Below, in pieces: positions 58,663 to 64,000 of a stretch of DNA of 64,000 bases (positions within the stretch are counted from its first letter, which is position 1; each line of letters begins with the position of its first letter). The position numbers were made by a program, and so were the translations under genes. The stretch is from Ziziphus jujuba (Eukaryota; Streptophyta; Magnoliopsida; Rosales; Rhamnaceae), in assembly GCF_031755915.1 (NCBI RefSeq), contig NC_083386.1:4681001-4745000 (forward strand), read 5' to 3'. Under the pieces are notes generated by a model. That model ran no database searches. It had not been told where the DNA came from and saw only the letters and a list, made by a program, of their open reading frames with translations.

Positions 58663-60784
58663 CAATTTAAAATAGATAAAAAAAAATACAATAAAATTCA
58701 TGTTAAAATTTCAAAATTTAAATAAATAATATCAACATGGTAAAATAAAATTCTAAAACATCAATTTAAAAAAATTGATAAAAACATGAATAAATACATT
58801 TTAGAAAATACTAATTGTAAATAGATGATAAAACAAGTTAAATACATTTAATTCAAAAACGACTTTAAAACTTTAGGATTTGAAATTTATATATGAAAAA
58901 TAATACTTGATACACCATACTATACACTAGTGATGCCCTATGATACCCAGCGTCCCGAGCACCATCTGGCGGGAGGTTAAAGAGAGAAACTTGCATACGG
59001 TCGCTTCGGCGTCCCGACAGTGCCGCTGCTTAAACCGTCATCCCGGCCATGGAGGAGGCCGGCTTATGGCCAATATCAAACTTGCCTACCCTCGGTCTAA
59101 TGGCAACTCACAGGAGACATTATAACTTGCGCGCTCATCCACATATACAGTATAGAACACCAGTATTGTATGAGTGCGTCTAAAACAAATAACCAAGTTT
59201 ATTATTAAAATATCTAATTTTTTCAAAATTCACCGTGGAAATTATACCATTTTTCAAATTCACATTCCCACATTTTTCTTTAATATCACTAGCATAAATC
59301 CATCGATATAAATTCTATCTATTTCAAATCCATCAATGAAATCAACAATAATTTAAAATAAATATTCCTTCAATTCCTCAAACATCAAAATATAATTAAA
59401 AATCACATGATAAACTTAACAATTATAAAAGGAAATTGAAATCACAATTTCTTTTAATTCTCAAATATATTTTTGGCGCCCAAATATATATTAAAATACC
59501 ATGCATTGGCAATATAATTTATATGGAAATTCTATTAATATCAAATACATAAAACATATTTTTCAAATATCCAATATAAAATATTCCAATAACAAAATTC
59601 AATAATTATTAAATTAAACCTCAAATTCATGAAAATTCTTAAAACCTAAAATATTTATAATATACAAATAATTAATTTCCTTCAATTTTGGCATAAAATT
59701 TCAATTAGAAATTTACTAAACAATTAACACATGAAATAAAATTTCCAAATATATATAATCAACACAAAATATATACAATTTACCAACCCAAAATAATTTT
59801 GAAGGTGGGTCACTCAGCTCGAGCACGCAATCCAACCAAGATCCTCTAGAGGATCAATTCTACGACTCACACGTGCTCCGAATCGAAGCTTGTGAAATGA
59901 GGATTACGAATCTGGTCTTGCTTCCTGGAGATCGGACCCGAGGTGGTCGAAATCACGCCGGAAAGCTCTTGGATTTTAGACCCCTTGATTCTCACAATCT
60001 GTTAAGAATTGAGGAAAGTGTACACCGGATTTGGGTTCAAGGGGTCGAAATTAGTGGGAAAGGATGGGTGGGGTGATTGGAAACACACTGGAATTGGGTT
60101 TCCCAGTGAGCCGTCATGGTCACGGGAATCCCCCACCGCCGGTGGCACGTCCAGTGGCCACTGGTCATAATTTTTAGAGGAAATGCAAATTGGGAAATGG
60201 GTGAACAAATGGGACCGGTGATGAGGCAAACAGAGACCGGAATAGGGAGAAATCTAGGTTTGAAGAAATTGGCGCCGTCGCCAGAAAAATAGCCGGCTGG
60301 TTTTCAAGTGGACTTCAAGATAGGGTGGCGCGTGTACGGAAAGGGTGGCCAGAAAATGGCAAATCGGCGGTGGCCGGTTGGGTTTCTCTCTCTAGCTCTC
60401 TCTCTCTCTCCTCCCTTCTTTCTCTCTCTTCCCCTCGGCTCACGTGTTTTGGCCAAAATAAAAGCCACCCGTGGGTGATACTATTCATCACGGGATTGGT
60501 TGAAAATACGATACGTGGTATACACTGTTCACTTAAGTCAAAATATATTAAAATATTATGGTATTTAGAAAACTTTGCATGTCCATAAATTTCAAACCAC
60601 ATGTCCAAATCGGACGTACCACTAGTCTATAAACTCATATCGATGAGTACTTCACAACCATGTATGAGTCAAAGTTCAACTTTGCATGAACAAAAAGTCA
60701 ACTCCAGCACCCCTTAGACAGTTTGGACCTCAACTTATTTTGCTCATAACTTTCAAACCGTAACTCTGTTTTCGGCGTGCTACT
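58663..60784 (-). mobile_element. LTR-2.9k copy E, left part (3' LTR of an element leaving the window)
   Basis: This minus-strand LTR lacks its 3' end (left, about 700 bases by comparison with C2) and is split at 60784 by copy F. It resumes at 63635-63805, ending at the family 5' terminus. Because a polypurine tract and a pol tail follow at 63806 and beyond, it is the 3' LTR of an element whose body lies to the right. Confidence 0.82.
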
Positions 60785-61459
60785 TGTAACATCCCGTCCC
60801 GAAGCATGTCGGAATTTTTGCACGTTGATCGAGGTTGACTGTTGACCGTTGACCGAAGGGGTCAAAAGTTGACTTTTTGATCCGGTTGGAATTCTAGGTT
60901 GACTGAGGTACCGTTACGGAGTACACGTTGGCACGAGTTCGTAGACTGGTAGCACGTTGAAAACGGAGCTACGGTTTGAAAGTTATGAGCAAAACAAGTT
61001 GAGGTCCAAACTGTCCAAGGGGTGCCGGGTTGACTTTTTATTCATGCAAGGTTAGCGTTGACTCATGCATGGTTGTGAAGTGCTCATCGATACGAGTCCG
61101 TAGACTAGCGGCACGTCCGATTTGGACATGTGGTTTGAAAGTTATGGACCTGTAAAGTTTTTCAAATACTGTATTATTTTAATATTATTTTTAAAAACGC
61201 GTAACGATGTGCCACGTGTGACTTAATGAAGGTGACCATGTGTCACCATGTTGAGAAGCCACATGTCAACCATGTGTAAAATCAAATTATTTTTATTATT
61301 ATTTTAAATAATAATATTTTTATTTAATTATTTAATTATTTTATTTCATTTTATTTTTCTTTTATTTTTCTTTTTCTTTTTCTTTTTTTTTCTTTTCCCC
61401 ACGTGGGAAAAAAGGGCCAGGGGGCCCGATCCTGTTCCTCTCCTTCTTCTTCTTCTTCT

Positions 61460-61490
<31 letters not shown>

Positions 61491-63629
61491 CTCCCGTCCG
61501 TCTCTCTCTCTCTCCCGTGTTTTTAAATTCCGACCACCCATACAGTACACGCGCCGGCCAGTGATGAGCGGAGGGAGGAGGGGAGCTCAGCTGCCAATTT
61601 TCACGGTCACCGGCCGCCAGACGTGCGCCGATCGGGCCGGTGAAGCCGGCGGCGGCTGGTTATGTTTTTCCGGCGATTTCGCCGTATTCCGGCCAGCCCA
61701 GTCCGAATTAAACCCCTATCCCACTATTTTCGACCCCTTTGAGTCCATATCCGGGGTTAGTTTGCCCAAAATCTCCACCGTTTGAAAGATCCCTCAAGTT
61801 TAAAACCGGTCGAAACTTTCCGGCCAAATTCCGGCCACCTCCGGCGGAATTGAGGTCGATGGAGACCGGATTGGTAATCCTCGTCGATCAAGCTTCAATT
61901 CGGTATATCATTCGCCTATTTTGGTTAACGTTTGTGTTTGACCCCCCGGGTACCGGGTATTATTTACCCGATTAAAATATTAATTTATTTGACTGTCTGT
62001 GAATTTTGTTCTAGGAGCATCGGTGAGTCGTAGAATTGATCCCGTGGTGGATCATGGGTTAATTGCGTGCTCCAGGTGAGTGACCCACCTTCAAATTAAT
62101 TTTGGGAATTTAATTGGTGAATATATTATGTGTGATTTAAATATTTGGAATTTAATTTTTTATGTGCCAAATATTTATTTGATTTATTGTGGAATTAATT
62201 GTGAAATTATTGGATTTAAGAAAATGTGCATTTTATGAATTTATGCCATGTGAAATTATTTTATGGGTTGAGGATTTTGAAATTCTTGTGGTTTTAATAT
62301 TAAATTGGGCATGATTTGATTTTCAAATATTTCAAAGAAAATATTTGGTTATGTTGGTGATTTCAATTTTTATAAAATGCCCATGAAATATTATGAGATT
62401 TGATTATTATATTTTGAGAATTATTTATGCTATTGGGAAAATGTGGATATTTGAATTGATGGATTTGGGAGTTGGTGGATTTGAAAATCATGGAATTTAT
62501 GGTATTGATTATAAAGAAATTACGGAGGATTTCCGGGTTCAAGCGGATGGACTATACCCGCTATGTTTATGCAAAATGTGAGTTTTGATTTATAAATTAA
62601 ATATGTGGATTTTTTGATTTTTAGATGCACCGTGCACGTACTGGTGTTCTGTTTATATGTGATATGGTTAGTGTGCACACGGTTGTGATTAGCGTGCAGG
62701 TGGGTGTGATTAGCGCGCAGGTGATGTGATTAGCGCGCAGGTGGGTGTGATTAGCGCGCGGTTGATATTATGAGGTTGTCCTGTGGTTGCCATCGGATGA
62801 GGGTAGGCCACCCCCCATGGCCGGGACACCAGGTTAGCAGCGGCGCAGTGGGACGCCACGCGACCGTATGCCGGTTTCTTTCTATAACCTCCTGTCTGGC
62901 GGTACCTCAGGACGCTGGGTACTGTTGGCGCCACTGGTATATAGTGGGTGCATTAAATGATTTTCAGAACTGTATTTTAAAAATAAATTGTTTTAAAACT
63001 GTATTGGAATTAAAAATATAATTATTACCATTTCTGGTATTTATTTGATGTCTTGGTTTTCGGGGAATACGAACAAAGGGTTTTGTGAAAAGGTTTTAAA
63101 AGGGGAACTTTTCCAACTGAGAGAATTGTAAGGGTTTTGAGAGAAATTACTATTTCCAATTAATTATTATTTATATACTTATTACTGTGATATTATATTG
63201 TATAGTAGATAGGGTCGCTCACTGAGATGATTAGCATCTCACACTCTTAAATTCCGTTCCTCTAGGTACCAGGTTGTCGGTGTTCATTCGGAGTGGACTC
63301 GATCTTCCTCGCTGTTTTAGTTCGTGAAGTACCCTGTTCTTCTTTTATTGCAGTTGTAATATTTCTTCACTCTTGTTGTATTTATTTTGCACTGGGTTGC
63401 TGCTGCTGTTTTCTTTTGAAGTGCTGCAATTTGTGGAATCAATTTGTAGTTTTGTGGGAGGAATAAGGGGATGTTTTTAGAAGTGTGTTTTCAGTGCAGG
63501 TAATTTTATGGTAAGTCCTACCCTTAGGGGAGGTGCTGCCGGATTTTCCGTTGGAAGGTTCGGTGGTATTTCCCTGGGATCAGGGCTTGTCTAGGGTTTC
63601 GGGGAAGGAATTCTGGACGGGTCCTGACA
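60785..63629 (+). mobile_element. Solo LTR, LTR-2.9k copy F (2,845 bases), nested in copy E
   Basis: It starts TGTAACATCCCGTCCCGAAG and ends GGGTCCTGACA. A perfect target duplication CTACT is at 60780-60784 and 63630-63634. A TC-rich run (TTCT)n and (TC)n at about 61443-61515, a G-box at 61398 and the CCCCCGGGTACC block near 61945 match the other copies. It carries a local array of about 20-base units (62665-62765). It belongs to the A/B/C subfamily. Confidence 0.88.
62665..62765 (+). repeat. Five short tandem units in copy F
   Basis: Units of about 20 bases, built on 'gtgattagcgcgcaggtg', occur about five times in a row; other copies have one, or two in C1 and C3 ('acttgcgcgctaaacc'). Confidence 0.8.
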
Positions 63630-63634
63630 CTACT

Positions 63635-63805
63635 AGTCTATGAACTCTTGCTAATGTGTACTTTTTAACGATACCTCGGTCAATGTGAAATTCCATCAGA
63701 AACAAAAAGTCAACATTTGACCCCTTCTCGGTCAACGATGGTCAAACCTGGTCAACCTTGGTCAAATTTTACAAATTCCGATGTATTTCGGGACGGGATG
63801 TTACA
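63635..63805 (-). mobile_element. LTR-2.9k copy E, right part with the family 5' terminus
   Basis: This continues copy E after the nested copy F. On the minus strand it starts TGTAACATCCCGTCCC at 63805. Two bases upstream, a purine tract begins. Confidence 0.85.
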
Positions 63806-63820
63806 ATCTTCCCCCTTTAC
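63806..63820 (-). other. Polypurine tract preceding the giant LTR
   Basis: On the minus strand, TAAAGGGGGAAGAT lies directly before the 5' end of copy E. This is the usual position and form of a PPT before a 3' LTR, and it proves that the 2.9-kb repeat is an LTR. Confidence 0.85.
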
Positions 63821-63848
63821 AAAAATTTTGTCCTCGAAATTTTATACG

Positions 63849-64000
63849 TTACAGAAATGCAGAAGGATATTGGTTGCGGATTTGTGCCTCGAGCTTCCAT
63901 GTTGCTTTCTCGACTAGATTAATTCACTACGAGACTTTTGACTTGAGAAAATAGTCTTATTGACCCATACGCATTCTTCATGATTTAAAATCTGCACTGG
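63849..64000 (-). pseudogene. pol: Chromodomain end of gypsy pol (partial, runs off the window)
   Basis: On the minus strand, 63914-63849 encodes VEKATWKLEAQIRNQYPSAF followed by a stop TAA. The motif 'EEATWE.E..IR..YP..F' is the C-terminal chromodomain of Ty3/gypsy chromovirus polyproteins, about 60 bases upstream of the PPT. The 86 bases further upstream, to the window edge, have a stop in each frame that could lead in, so this copy is probably broken. The rest of the element lies outside the window. Confidence 0.75.

Overview
The window looks like nuclear DNA from a flowering plant, most likely a eudicot. It has AT-rich intergenic DNA full of long A/T runs, intron-containing genes, plant-type NLR resistance-gene relics, an AED3-like aspartic protease, and many plant LTR retrotransposons with tRNA-iMet primer sites. 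I cannot name the species from sequence alone. It holds few intact genes and is dominated by transposons inserted into one another, which lets the insertion order be read.

Left part (1-19240): AT-rich DNA, then a complete but dead Ty3/gypsy chromovirus (1132-19233, Reina-like by its size). It has paired LTRs, a PBS, a PPT and a CATTC target duplication. Its gag-pol is split by three insertions of a second family with unusually long LTRs of about 2.9 kb ('LTR-2.9k': 5' end TGTAACACCCCGTCCC, 3' end TCCTGACA). Two of these are clean solo LTRs in opposite orientation (2108-4985 and 5430-8334). The third (9106-16313) is a composite of three LTR units. Removing the insertions and one copy of each duplication leaves a 5.1-kb host element with one gag-pol frame, broken by five stop or frameshift lesions, a C-terminal frameshift and a small integrase deletion.

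Middle part (19240-46500): a single-exon ARM-repeat protein gene (22193-23155, minus). It is followed by a patchwork (25.5-34.7 kb, plus strand unless noted) of a phase-consistent unidentified exon chain, two exon relics of a nucleobase-ascorbate transporter, a decayed MuDR-type (MULE) transposase tail with SWIM and CCHC fingers, a 2-kb palindromic tandem-repeat block, and an open three-exon Ulp1/C48 protease gene on the minus strand. This resembles a Ulp1-carrying MULE with captured gene pieces. Then comes an intact three-exon AED3-like aspartic protease (37295-39782, minus), and about 6.7 kb of AT-rich DNA with no gene seen.

Right part (46500-64000): a TRIM retroelement with three LTRs in tandem (46520-47234), and a second TRIM (47425-51035) whose 5' LTR was hit by another LTR-2.9k copy (47574-50772). 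A broken TIR-NBS gene is joined to an LRR segment of the CC-NBS-LRR type (53988-55836, minus) and is bracketed by Harbinger-like ends. LRR exons of an At4g27190-like NLR (57055-58188, minus) are cut off by LTR-2.9k sequence. The final 5.8 kb is LTR-2.9k copies nested in each other. At the right edge the PPT and the pol chromodomain tail of that family appear (minus), which shows that the 2.9-kb repeats are the LTRs of a chromovirus (Tekay/Del-like by LTR length, an inference).

The genes do not form a shared pathway. The main story is genome dynamics: repeated insertions of one giant-LTR family, recombination down to solo LTRs, and NLR and protease genes that sit among or are broken by the elements.
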